A stretch of DNA of 64,000 nucleotides. It comes from Lachnospiraceae bacterium. Lineage in GTDB: Bacteria > Bacillota > Clostridia > Lachnospirales > Lachnospiraceae. The DNA lies in the NCBI GenBank assembly GCA_910576125.1, contig CAJTHM010000006.1, positions 62,001 to 126,000 on the forward strand, read 5' to 3'. Below are positions 18,145 to 24,528 of this stretch, piece by piece (position 1 is the stretch's first letter; each line of letters begins with the position of its first letter). Position numbers and translations under genes: made by a program. The notes below the pieces were generated by a model. It worked only from the letters and a program-made list of their open reading frames with translations. It was not told the origin of the DNA and did not search any database.

Positions 18145-18257
18145 GGCTGCCTATCCGGGGGTCGAGTTTCAACAATACGTCCAATTCGGGACCGTCCGCC
18201 CTCAACTTGAATAATCCCCGTTCCAACTCTAACGACAACGTGGGTTTCCGCTCCGCT
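18145..18257 (+). repeat. DGR template repeat (TR)
   Basis: 113-bp master copy, 23 adenines, placed between avd and the reverse transcriptase. Rich in AAC/AAT codons in the phase of the target gene (for example ttcaacaatacgtccaat), which maximises diversity after A mutagenesis. The 3' end differs from VR after gct, so the homology-initiation element is distinguishable (ctgccc in TR, tttttg in VR). Confidence 0.96.
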
Positions 18258-18477
18258 CTGCCCCTATGCCAAGAAGCCTTACGGTTACGACTGTAAGGAC
18301 AGTGCAAAAGGGTTAAAGGGGTTGTTTTCCATTCCCGGACATTCCGGGAAAAAGATTGTATTGCCGTAAAGACAGTTAGTAAGCGTAAGCAGAAAAGATT
18401 TATATTTGTCACGTCCGAAAGGGTTAAAAACTTAGTAGGTTTGTACGGCAAAATTTTAGGAAAATCAGAGGTTGCAA
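18258..18477 (+). ncRNA. TR RNA spacer region before reverse transcriptase
   Basis: About 220 bases without a gene between TR and the reverse transcriptase start. By analogy to BPP-1, this downstream part of the TR transcript binds RT-Avd and primes synthesis. A clear hairpin is at 18332-18350 (ttcccgg / ccgggaa, 5-base loop), and a shorter one near 18278-18297 (cttac / gtaag). Exact RNA ends cannot be read from sequence. Confidence 0.6.
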
Positions 18478-19764
18478 ATGCACAGTATCAAAAATATCTA
18501 TGAGAAAATATACGATTTTGAAAATCTGCATAAGGCTTGGGAAAAGGCACGGAGGGGAAAGCGGTACAGGGAGGATGTATTGAGTTTCAACCGTAACTAT
18601 GAAGAGCATTTAATAGAGATTCAGAATCAGCTAATCTATGAAACATACGAGGTGGGAAAATACCACAGCTTCTATGTGTTTGAGCCGAAAAAGCGGTTGA
18701 TTATGTCCTTGCCGTTCAAAGACAGGATAGTACAATGGGCGATATATCAGCAGCTTTTCCCGCTCTATGAGAAAACTTTTATTTCCGATTCCTACGCTTG
18801 CAGGCAGGGGAAAGGAACACATAAGGCAGCCGACAAGTTACAGTATTGGCTACGGCAGACGGAAAGGAAGCCGGAGCGGTACTATTACCTCAAAATGGAT
18901 ATATCCAAGTATTTTTATAGGGTAGACCATGAGATACTACTAAAAATATTGGGCCGCCGGATAAAGGATAAAAGGTTGCTTAATCTGTTAGAGAAAATCA
19001 TAAATTGCGAAACTACGAAGTTTGGCTTGCCAATGGGGAAAGAGCCGGACGAAGTAGAGGTAGAGGACAGGTTAGGCAATAAGGGTATGCCGATAGGCAA
19101 CCTTACCTCTCAAATGTTCGCAAATATCTACCTTAACGAGGTAGACCAGTACGCAAAGCATGAGTTGGGGTTGCATTACTACATACGGTATATGGACGAT
19201 ATTATTATTTTACATCACGATAAAAAGTACCTTGCACGGGTTAAGGAGGATTTACGCATTTTCCTTGATGAAAACCTACGCTTGAATCTCAATAACAAAA
19301 CGGCAATCAGACCTTGCAGCATGGGGATTGATTTTGTAGGATTCCGCATATGGGCCACGCACCGCAGATTAAAGAAGAAAACGGCGTTAAAAATCAAGCG
19401 GAGCATGAAACATTATGTAGAAAAGGTGGAAGCCGGGGAAGAGAGCAGGGAGAAAATGGAACGTGCGATAGCGTCATACCGGGGCATATTGTCACATTGC
19501 AACAGCTACGGCATGAGGCAGAGCCTTAATAATCTTTTCAAGCATAAAACAAAAACAGAGGGGCAGGAAATGAGAAAGGGTACTGAAAGTAACGAGGATT
19601 GCAAAGAAAGAAAATGCTATAATTGCAAGAATTTTTACAAGGATTGTTTTTGTGGGTATGAAGCGTGTATGTGTAAGGTGCATGGCTCATTAGATGTAGA
19701 TCAGCACGAACGACACCCGGACACAGCAGCGGAAACGTGCAAAGAATACGAGAGAAAGGAGTAG
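18478..19764 (+). CDS. DGR reverse transcriptase with Cys-rich C-terminal tail
   Basis: 428 residues. ATG 18478 is chosen because AGAGG ends 6 bases before it. RT motifs in order: KKRLIMSLPFKDRIVQWAI, first catalytic Asp141 in LKMDISKYFYRVDH, IGNLTSQ (206-212, the DGR signature where other RTs have QG), YMDD (238-241), and the IDFVGFRIW motif. The RT/thumb ends near residue 360. The last 64 residues carry nine cysteines in a CxxC-type pattern (CYNCKNFYKDCFCG..ACMCKVHG), probably a zinc site, not part of the standard RT. Confidence 0.95.
   Translation: MHSIKNIYEKIYDFENLHKAWEKARRGKRYREDVLSFNRNYEEHLIEIQNQLIYETYEVGKYHSFYVFEPKKRLIMSLPFKDRIVQWAIYQQLFPLYEKTFISDSYACRQGKGTHKAADKLQYWLRQTERKPERYYYLKMDISKYFYRVDHEILLKILGRRIKDKRLLNLLEKIINCETTKFGLPMGKEPDEVEVEDRLGNKGMPIGNLTSQMFANIYLNEVDQYAKHELGLHYYIRYMDDIIILHHDKKYLARVKEDLRIFLDENLRLNLNNKTAIRPCSMGIDFVGFRIWATHRRLKKKTALKIKRSMKHYVEKVEAGEESREKMERAIASYRGILSHCNSYGMRQSLNNLFKHKTKTEGQEMRKGTESNEDCKERKCYNCKNFYKDCFCGYEACMCKVHGSLDVDQHERHPDTAAETCKEYERKE
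19570..19764 (+). CDS. Possible internally started Cys-rich protein
   Basis: ATG 19570, in frame with the reverse transcriptase, follows a purine-rich gaggggcagga. It would give a 64-residue protein that consists exactly of the Cys-rich tail (nine Cys, then HGSLDVDQHERHPDTAAETC). The pattern looks like a small stand-alone zinc-binding phage protein that has become joined to the RT. Independent translation is inferred. Confidence 0.4.
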   Translation: MRKGTESNEDCKERKCYNCKNFYKDCFCGYEACMCKVHGSLDVDQHERHPDTAAETCKEYERKE

Positions 19765-19769
19765 CCAAA

Positions 19770-20081
19770 ATGTATATTGATTCATCAACAATAATTACCG
19801 TTGCGGGCGTATTGGGTGCTTTAATCACAATCGGGACCGTTGCATATAAGGTTGTCAAGTGGTTTCAGCAGCAGGATAAGCAGACAAAGGACATAGAGGA
19901 ATTGAGGAAGCGGGACAAAGAAAATTTGAAACAGCTAAATGATGAAATGTGCCTGCTTACCTATGCCGTGCTTGCCTGCTTAAAGGGTCTGAAAGAGCAG
20001 GGGTGCAACGGCCCCGTGACCGAAGCAATCGGGAAAGTGGAGAAGCACATAAACCAAAAGGCACACGGGCAGGAGGATTAG
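19770..20081 (+). CDS. Phage membrane protein with coiled coil (holin/BhlA-like)
   Basis: 103 residues from ATG 19770 (AAAGGAG 9 bases before). One N-terminal membrane segment (TIITVAGVLGALITIGTVAYKVV), then a charged helix (QQQDKQTKDIEELRKRDKENL) and a short Cys-containing end. The layout is that of small phage proteins in lysis cassettes. It lies just ahead of the endolysins. Confidence 0.6.
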   Translation: MYIDSSTIITVAGVLGALITIGTVAYKVVKWFQQQDKQTKDIEELRKRDKENLKQLNDEMCLLTYAVLACLKGLKEQGCNGPVTEAIGKVEKHINQKAHGQED

Positions 20082-20096
20082 GAGGGCAAAAACTGA

Positions 20097-20471
20097 ATGA
20101 AATATATTTTATGCGGAATCCTTGGCGTTGTCCTTGGATTCCTTATATTTTACCTGTTATTTAGGATTGTCAACAGAAAACAGCTTTTCAAAAGGGAATC
20201 GGCAAAGAAAAGAGGGAAGCCGACCTTTACAAAGGTTGTATTGGTGGCAGTCCTTTTTACTTACTTTGTGGGCCTGTATATCGGTATCAGAGTGACACTT
20301 ATAGACTACTCACAATTCGGGGTACTTGCCACATACATAGCAACCCCGACAACTACGGTAATTGCCTTGTATTGTTGGAAAGCCAAGGCAGAAAACATTA
20401 TTAAAATCAAGCAGGGATACCCGGAGGAAACAAAGGATATTTCCGTTGATTTAAACAATATCACATTATAG
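20097..20471 (+). CDS. Phage integral membrane protein
   Basis: 124 residues with three likely membrane segments (ILCGILGVVLGFLIFYLLFR, VVLVAVLFTYFVGLYIGI, GVLATYIATPTTTVIALYC) and a charged C terminus. Unknown family. Its position in the lysis cassette suggests a holin-like or superinfection-exclusion role, which is inference. Confidence 0.55.
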   Translation: MKYILCGILGVVLGFLIFYLLFRIVNRKQLFKRESAKKRGKPTFTKVVLVAVLFTYFVGLYIGIRVTLIDYSQFGVLATYIATPTTTVIALYCWKAKAENIIKIKQGYPEETKDISVDLNNITL

Positions 20472-20483
20472 GAGGGTAACACC

Positions 20484-21551
20484 ATGAACATTAAGCAGAA
20501 CATTGCAACCAAGAATCCGTGTTACACTTGCGGACGGACAATCACGGTAAAGGGCCTTATGATTCATTCCGTGGGTTGTCCGCAGCCGAGAGCGTCCGTA
20601 TTTGCGAATAACTGGAATAACGCAAACGCCAATGTATGCGTACACGCAGTATTGCAGGCGGACGGAACGGTATTACAGTTGTTGCCGTGGAATCGCAGGG
20701 GGTGGCATTGCGGAAGCGGAAGCAACGGAAGCGGAAACAATACCCATATCGGCGTAGAAATGACAGAGCCGGACACGATTCAGTACACGAGCGGAAGCAG
20801 CTTTAAGGATTTGAACCCGGCAGCGACCAAGGATTTTGTAGCCAAGACGTACAGGACGGCGGTAGAGCTTTTTGCTTACCTCTGCAAACAGTACAGCCTT
20901 GACCCGGAAAAGGACGGCGTTATTATTTCCCATTCCGAGGGCCACAAAAGAGGGATTGCAAGCAACCACGGCGACGTAGAGCATATTTGGAATAAGCACG
21001 GCTTGACTATGGCACAATTCCGCAGGGATATTAAGAAAGCTATGGGTGGAAACACCCAGGTAGGCGGAACGGCACAGACCACAGACACGACCGCAGGAAA
21101 CGCCCCTAAAAGCGTTTCCAAAGGGGATACGGTAACATTCACAGGGGGACCGGTCTATAAGTCCTCTACGGCAGCACAGGCGACCGTAAACAAAGGCGTA
21201 ACAAGCAAGTGTGAAGTGACGGCGGTAAACCTCAAAGGAACACACCCGTATCATTGCATATCGCAGGACGGAAAAGGCGTTTACGGTTGGGTCAATGCGG
21301 AATCTGTAAAAGAGGTATCCACGACCGCAGGAAACGCCCCTAAAAGCGTTTCCAAAGGGGATACGGTAACATTCACAGGGGGACCGGTCTACAAGTCCTC
21401 TACGGCAGCACAGGAAGCCACAACCAAAAGCGTATCAAGCCGTTGTGAGGTAACGGCAATCAATGAAAAGGGTACACACCCGTATCATTGCATATCGCAG
21501 GACGGAAAAGGCGTTTACGGTTGGGTTGACAAGACAAGCGTAAAGAAATAG
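20484..21551 (+). CDS. Endolysin: N-acetylmuramoyl-L-alanine amidase with two SH3-like modules
   Basis: 355 residues. Residues about 20-190 are an Amidase_2/PGRP-type zinc amidase: GLMIHSVGC (His28), THIGVEMTEPD, then IISHSEGHKRGIASNHGDVEHIW with the second metal site. It cleaves the bond between muramic acid and the stem peptide. Two repeats of about 70 residues follow (about 205-280 and 288-355), each with VSKGDTVTFTGGPVYKSSTA and HPYHCISQDGKGVYGWV, likely cell-wall-binding SH3-like folds. No signal peptide, so holin-dependent. Confidence 0.88.
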   Translation: MNIKQNIATKNPCYTCGRTITVKGLMIHSVGCPQPRASVFANNWNNANANVCVHAVLQADGTVLQLLPWNRRGWHCGSGSNGSGNNTHIGVEMTEPDTIQYTSGSSFKDLNPAATKDFVAKTYRTAVELFAYLCKQYSLDPEKDGVIISHSEGHKRGIASNHGDVEHIWNKHGLTMAQFRRDIKKAMGGNTQVGGTAQTTDTTAGNAPKSVSKGDTVTFTGGPVYKSSTAAQATVNKGVTSKCEVTAVNLKGTHPYHCISQDGKGVYGWVNAESVKEVSTTAGNAPKSVSKGDTVTFTGGPVYKSSTAAQEATTKSVSSRCEVTAINEKGTHPYHCISQDGKGVYGWVDKTSVKK

Positions 21552-21561
21552 GAGGTATACA

Positions 21562-22701
21562 ATGGCAGTTACGGCAGCACAGATTAAAAAAGTGGTAAAA
21601 GTAGCAAGCGGTATCATCTACGCACAGGAGGGCAATTACGGCAGCGTAAACCGAAACGACAATAGCCACGGCATGAGCATAGGGAAATGCCAATGGAACG
21701 CATATTGGGGCCGTGCGTTGCCCTTGTTGCAGGCGGTTGTAAATAAGGACCGGGACCAGGCAAAGGAGATATTGGGGGAATCCCTCTATAACGAGATTGC
21801 CGGAAGCAGCCCGAAAGCATGGGATAAAAAAGAGAGGGAAGCCACCGAAGCGGAAGCAAAGGCAATTTCTGTATTGCTTGCCACACCGCAGGGAAAGGAA
21901 ATACAGGACGATTTGGCGGACGCTGATATTACGGCTTATGTCAAAAACGGCGTTAAGGTCGGCGTTACGTCTTTAAAGGCACTTGCCTATTATGCGGACT
22001 TGGAGAACCAAGGGGGAAGCGGTGCAAGCAAACGGATAGCCACGACCGCAGGAAATGACCTTGGAGGGGCGGAAAAGGTAGGACTTGAAGAAATACACGC
22101 CTACGCCCTAAAAGATAGCGTAATGGGGCAGTATGCAAGCCGTAGGGGCAAGGTATACGAAGCCGTCAAAGCGTCCAATTTAAGCGATTTAAAAAAGGCA
22201 GACGATAAAAAGGACGCTGACAAGCAAAAACCCGCAGGAAACGGCACACAGAACGCCGTAGGGGCATTGCAGAAAGGCGATACAGTGACGTTTACGGGCG
22301 GTGGCGTGTATGTGTCCTCTACGGCAGCACAGACAGCCAAGGAAAAGGACGTTGTAAGCGTCTGCAAGGTAACGGCGGTAAACCTCAAAGGCACACACCC
22401 GTATCATTGCATATCGCAGGACGGAAAAGGCGTTTACGGTTGGGTCAATGCGGAATCTGTAAAAGAGGTATCCACGACCGCAGGGAACGCCCCTAAAAGC
22501 GTTTCAAAGGGCGATACGGTAACATTCACAGGGGGACCGGTCTATAAGTCCTCTACGGCAGCACAGGCAGCCGTACATAGGGAAGTAACAAGCGTTTGCA
22601 GAGTGACCGCCGTAAATGCCAAAGGCACACACCCGTATCATTGCATATCGCAGGACGGAAAAGGCGTTTACGGTTGGGTTGACAAGGCGGATGTAAAATA
22701 G
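21562..22701 (+). CDS. Second endolysin (lysozyme-like) with two SH3-like modules
   Basis: 379 residues. The first 210 contain EGNYGSVNRNDNSHGMSIGK then CQWN, a pattern seen in phage muralytic enzymes with a lysozyme-like fold, where the Glu is the probable acid catalyst; exact cleavage specificity is not clear. After a Lys/Asp linker (about 212-228) come two SH3-like modules nearly identical to those of the amidase. The two lysins start 10 bases apart and presumably act together. Confidence 0.72.
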   Translation: MAVTAAQIKKVVKVASGIIYAQEGNYGSVNRNDNSHGMSIGKCQWNAYWGRALPLLQAVVNKDRDQAKEILGESLYNEIAGSSPKAWDKKEREATEAEAKAISVLLATPQGKEIQDDLADADITAYVKNGVKVGVTSLKALAYYADLENQGGSGASKRIATTAGNDLGGAEKVGLEEIHAYALKDSVMGQYASRRGKVYEAVKASNLSDLKKADDKKDADKQKPAGNGTQNAVGALQKGDTVTFTGGGVYVSSTAAQTAKEKDVVSVCKVTAVNLKGTHPYHCISQDGKGVYGWVNAESVKEVSTTAGNAPKSVSKGDTVTFTGGPVYKSSTAAQAAVHREVTSVCRVTAVNAKGTHPYHCISQDGKGVYGWVDKADVK

Positions 22702-22715
22702 ACCGATTCGGACAC
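22701..22715 (+). repeat. 15-bp repeat gaccgattcggacac, intergenic copy 1
   Basis: Same 15 bases also at 24382-24396 (intergenic), 6701-6715 and 14699-14713 (coding), and one mismatch at 1360-1374. The core ccgattcgg is a 9-base palindrome. Here it begins right after the lysin stop codon, upstream of the holin ribosome site. Confidence 0.7.
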
Positions 22716-22737
22716 AAAGACGGAGGATAGAAAAAAT

Positions 22738-23046
22738 ATGAAGATTTTAGCGGAAAATTCAGTTTTGATTATCGGTATCTTGGGGGCGTTGGCGTTTGCC
22801 GTATCCCTCATTACGGAACTGTTAAAGGACTTACCGGGGATTAAGAAAGTGCCGACAAAGGCGTTTGTTATCCTCATTTCCTTAATCGTGACCGTGGCAG
22901 CGTTGTTAATCTATGTTGCCTACGCAGGCATACCGCTTTTATGGTATTATGTGGCACTTGCGGTATTCGCAGCGTTTGTAGTGGCGTATATCTCAATGTA
23001 CGGTTGGGATACGTTCAAGGAATTAAAGGACAGGTTTATAAAATAA
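22738..23046 (+). CDS. Holin
   Basis: 102 residues, three membrane segments (SVLIIGILGALAFAVSLITEL, AFVILISLIVTVAALLIYVA, LLWYYVALAVFAAFVVAYIS) and a basic end (KELKDRFIK). Size, topology and position after the lysins fit a holin that releases them. GGAGG precedes the ATG, and a terminator follows. Confidence 0.8.
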   Translation: MKILAENSVLIIGILGALAFAVSLITELLKDLPGIKKVPTKAFVILISLIVTVAALLIYVAYAGIPLLWYYVALAVFAAFVVAYISMYGWDTFKELKDRFIK

Positions 23047-23063
23047 GATACCGCAGGAAGAAA

Positions 23064-23102
23064 AACGCCCCCTTGGCTCTATGCCTTGGGGGTTGTTTTT
23101 TA
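23064..23102 (+). terminator. Terminator after holin gene
   Basis: Inverted repeat ccccc / ggggg with an inner ggc / gcc stem separated by a TT/TT bulge, followed by ttgtttttt. It ends the late transcript. It lies against the stop codon of the convergent minus-strand gene. Confidence 0.75.
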
Positions 23103-23405
23103 TTTCAATTTCTCTACTTGGTCGGCGGTAAAAAGAAATGCCTTTGCAAGGTAGTAATGGTTGTTGTCCGTTCCGTCCGTGTTTTCGTCTACGTCCTCAT
23201 TTTTCTTTGCCTTGTTCGTGAATCTCCAAAGCCTTGTAGTAATCCGGGCGTGTTCCCCTTTCTTAACAGAGTATCCGTAACTTTTCCATGCTTGGAATGT
23301 GTGCAGCGGTATCATGTGACCGCTTGAAAGTATATTTTCGATTTGTTCCATTGTGTATAATCCGTTTGCCACCGCTTCACTGATAATAATATCTGTATTT
23401 GTCAT
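23100..23405 (-). CDS. ArdC N-terminal-like / ssDNA-binding-like protein
   Basis: 101 residues on the minus strand. The pattern FQAWKSYGYSVKKGEHARI, then ITTRLW and YYLAKAFLFTADQVEKL resembles the N-terminal domain of ArdC-type antirestriction/ssDNA-binding proteins, but without the protease domain. GGAGG precedes the start. Its promoter appears to contain operator 1 (23454-23473) between -35 ttgcaa and -10 tataat on the minus strand with 17-bp spacing. Confidence 0.6.
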   Translation of the reverse strand: MTNTDIIISEAVANGLYTMEQIENILSSGHMIPLHTFQAWKSYGYSVKKGEHARITTRLWRFTNKAKKNEDVDENTDGTDNNHYYLAKAFLFTADQVEKLK

Positions 23406-23453
23406 TTCCTTAGTCCTCCATGTACTTTATTTTCCGTTCCTTATGAGTACATT

Positions 23454-23473
23454 ATATACTTATATAAGTATAT
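23454..23473. promoter_or_regulatory. Palindromic operator 1 with minus-strand promoter
   Basis: 20-bp perfect palindrome with core ATACTTATATAAGTAT (23456-23471). On the minus strand the -35-like TTGCAA (23474-23479) and -10 TATAAT (23451-23456) flank it with a 17-bp spacer, so a bound protein would block the promoter of the ArdC-like gene. Confidence 0.75.
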
Positions 23474-23498
23474 TTGCAATCCCGGAAATGTTCACAAA

Positions 23499-23514
23499 AT
23501 ACTTATATAAGTAT
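23499..23514. promoter_or_regulatory. Palindromic operator 2
   Basis: Exact 16-bp copy of ATACTTATATAAGTAT, centre 43 bp from operator 1. TTCACA (23491-23496) lies just upstream, but no good -10 at the usual distance, so it may serve as an auxiliary site. Confidence 0.75.
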
Positions 23515-23537
23515 AAAGGAAATCTTGTGCATTTTAT

Positions 23538-23570
23538 ATACTTGTATAAGTATAAAAAGTATGGTACAAT
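23538..23570 (+). promoter_or_regulatory. Operator 3 and promoter of the ribbon-helix-helix gene
   Basis: Operator copy with one change (ATACTTGTATAAGTAT, 23538-23553) covers a -35-like TTGTAT (23542-23547). An extended -10, TGGTACAAT, ends at 23570 with 17-bp spacing. This places an operator over the promoter of the repressor gene at 23619, suggesting self-control. Confidence 0.65.
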
Positions 23571-23618
23571 TTCAGCAGGAAACTATAAACGGTAGGAGCG
23601 GACAGGAGGTATTGCGTA

Positions 23619-23831
23619 ATGGCAGAGGAAAAGGCAGGCGGAACGCCTGCGACTAGGGCAAAAAATAAATGGAATAAGAATAACTACGATTCTTTTCTAC
23701 TTACTTCCATACCGAAAGGCAGGGCGGAAGAGTGGACGGAGATAGCCAAGGAATTAGGGTACAAGAGCCGGAATCAGATGATAGTTGCAGCAGTTGAGGA
23801 AAAAATAAAAAGGGAAAGGGGCGAGGGTTAG
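23619..23831 (+). CDS. Ribbon-helix-helix (Arc-like) DNA-binding protein, probable repressor
   Basis: 70 residues: basic N terminus, then YDSFLLTSIPKGRAEEWTEI (beta strand, helix A) and GYKSRNQMIVAAVEEKIKR (helix B), the Arc/CopG-type fold. Such proteins bind short palindromes as dimers of dimers. Its gene follows three copies of ATACTTATATAAGTAT, and a fourth lies within the promoter at 24048-24076, so it is the best candidate to bind them. AGGAGG precedes the ATG. Confidence 0.8.
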   Translation: MAEEKAGGTPATRAKNKWNKNNYDSFLLTSIPKGRAEEWTEIAKELGYKSRNQMIVAAVEEKIKRERGEG

Positions 23832-23832
23832 G

Positions 23833-24006
23833 GTGTACGCTTATAAGGACGGCGTATATACTAATGATGATTGCAATATCCATAAAACGGTAAGATTCAA
23901 GCCGGAGATATTCAGAATCATAGAAGCAAGTCCGGGAAAGAATTTCACGGACAAGTTACAGAAAATCGTTGAGGAATACGCCAAGAATAAAGAAAAAGTT
24001 TTGTAG
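23833..24006 (+). CDS. Small protein, possible second ribbon-helix-helix-like partner
   Basis: 57 residues from GTG 23833, one base after the previous stop; GAGGG lies upstream. KTVRFKPEIFRIIEASPGKN then FTDKLQKIVEEYAKN has the strand-helix-helix rhythm of small DNA-binding or antitoxin-like proteins, but no clear family. Tight coupling suggests it is co-made with the repressor. Confidence 0.55.
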   Translation: MYAYKDGVYTNDDCNIHKTVRFKPEIFRIIEASPGKNFTDKLQKIVEEYAKNKEKVL

Positions 24007-24047
24007 CACATATTCAGGAATTTGTAACACAAAATCCATAAAAACCC

Positions 24048-24076
24048 TTGACAGTATACTTATATAAGTATATAAT
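24048..24076 (+). promoter_or_regulatory. Strong promoter with operator 4 in its spacer
   Basis: Consensus TTGACA (24048-24053), 17-bp spacer and consensus TATAAT (24071-24076). The spacer is filled by operator ATACTTATATAAGTAT (24056-24071), so repressor binding would exclude RNA polymerase. It drives the 53-residue gene and probably the transposase gene beyond. Confidence 0.85.
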
Positions 24077-24116
24077 ATAATTGTAGCAAGGAGATAGCAG
24101 GAAAGGAGTTAAAGAA

Positions 24117-24278
24117 ATGGAGAACACCGAAGAAATGGCAGTATTCAAAAGTTACCTAAGACGTTTAATGAGGGACCTTAAAGACCTGCAAAAGGCGATT
24201 AAGGAAAAGAACACGGAGGAAGCCGAAAGGCTCATAAATGATTTAATCGAGGATACCCAAAAGGATATTGAAGATTAA
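24117..24278 (+). CDS. Small acidic helical phage protein
   Basis: 53 residues (ATG 24117, GAAAGGAG upstream). Almost entirely helical and charged: FKSYLRRLMRDLKDLQKAIK, then EAERLINDLIEDTQKDIED. Likely forms a coiled coil. It is the first gene after the operator-controlled promoter. Unknown function; could be a regulator of the transposase. Confidence 0.6.
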   Translation: MENTEEMAVFKSYLRRLMRDLKDLQKAIKEKNTEEAERLINDLIEDTQKDIED

Positions 24279-24528
24279 ATAGGGATTCACACAGGGGGCG
24301 GACTTCTTAACATTCCTGCTAACCGCCCCTAGTGTTTATAGAAATAATAGCAGGAGAACAGGGAAAAATCAAGATACAATAGACCGATTCGGACACAAAA
24401 AGCCGGAGGGATTGGCAGCATGGGTTAAACTTATGCTCTATTTCACTATGGGAAAGGCAGTAAGGCGGAATCCAAAGGGGGCAGCAGGAACAAATACACC
24501 CGCTGCCCCTTATATTTGGAGGTAGAGC
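24279..24528 (+). other. Gene-free stretch with two GC-rich hairpins and a 15-bp repeat
   Basis: Holds hairpin 1 (ggggcgg 24295-24301 / ccgcccc 24323-24329), the repeat gaccgattcggacac (24382-24396), and hairpin 2 (ggggcagc 24478-24485 / gctgcccc 24502-24509) that ends 8 bases before the transposase ribosome site. No T runs follow either hairpin, so attenuation or translation control of the transposase is more likely than simple termination. Confidence 0.6.

Noticed and set aside
18111..18477. Template repeat read as a pseudogene copy of the target gene
   Set aside because: A-only substitutions, avd and RT flanks show it is the DGR template and not a decayed duplicate.
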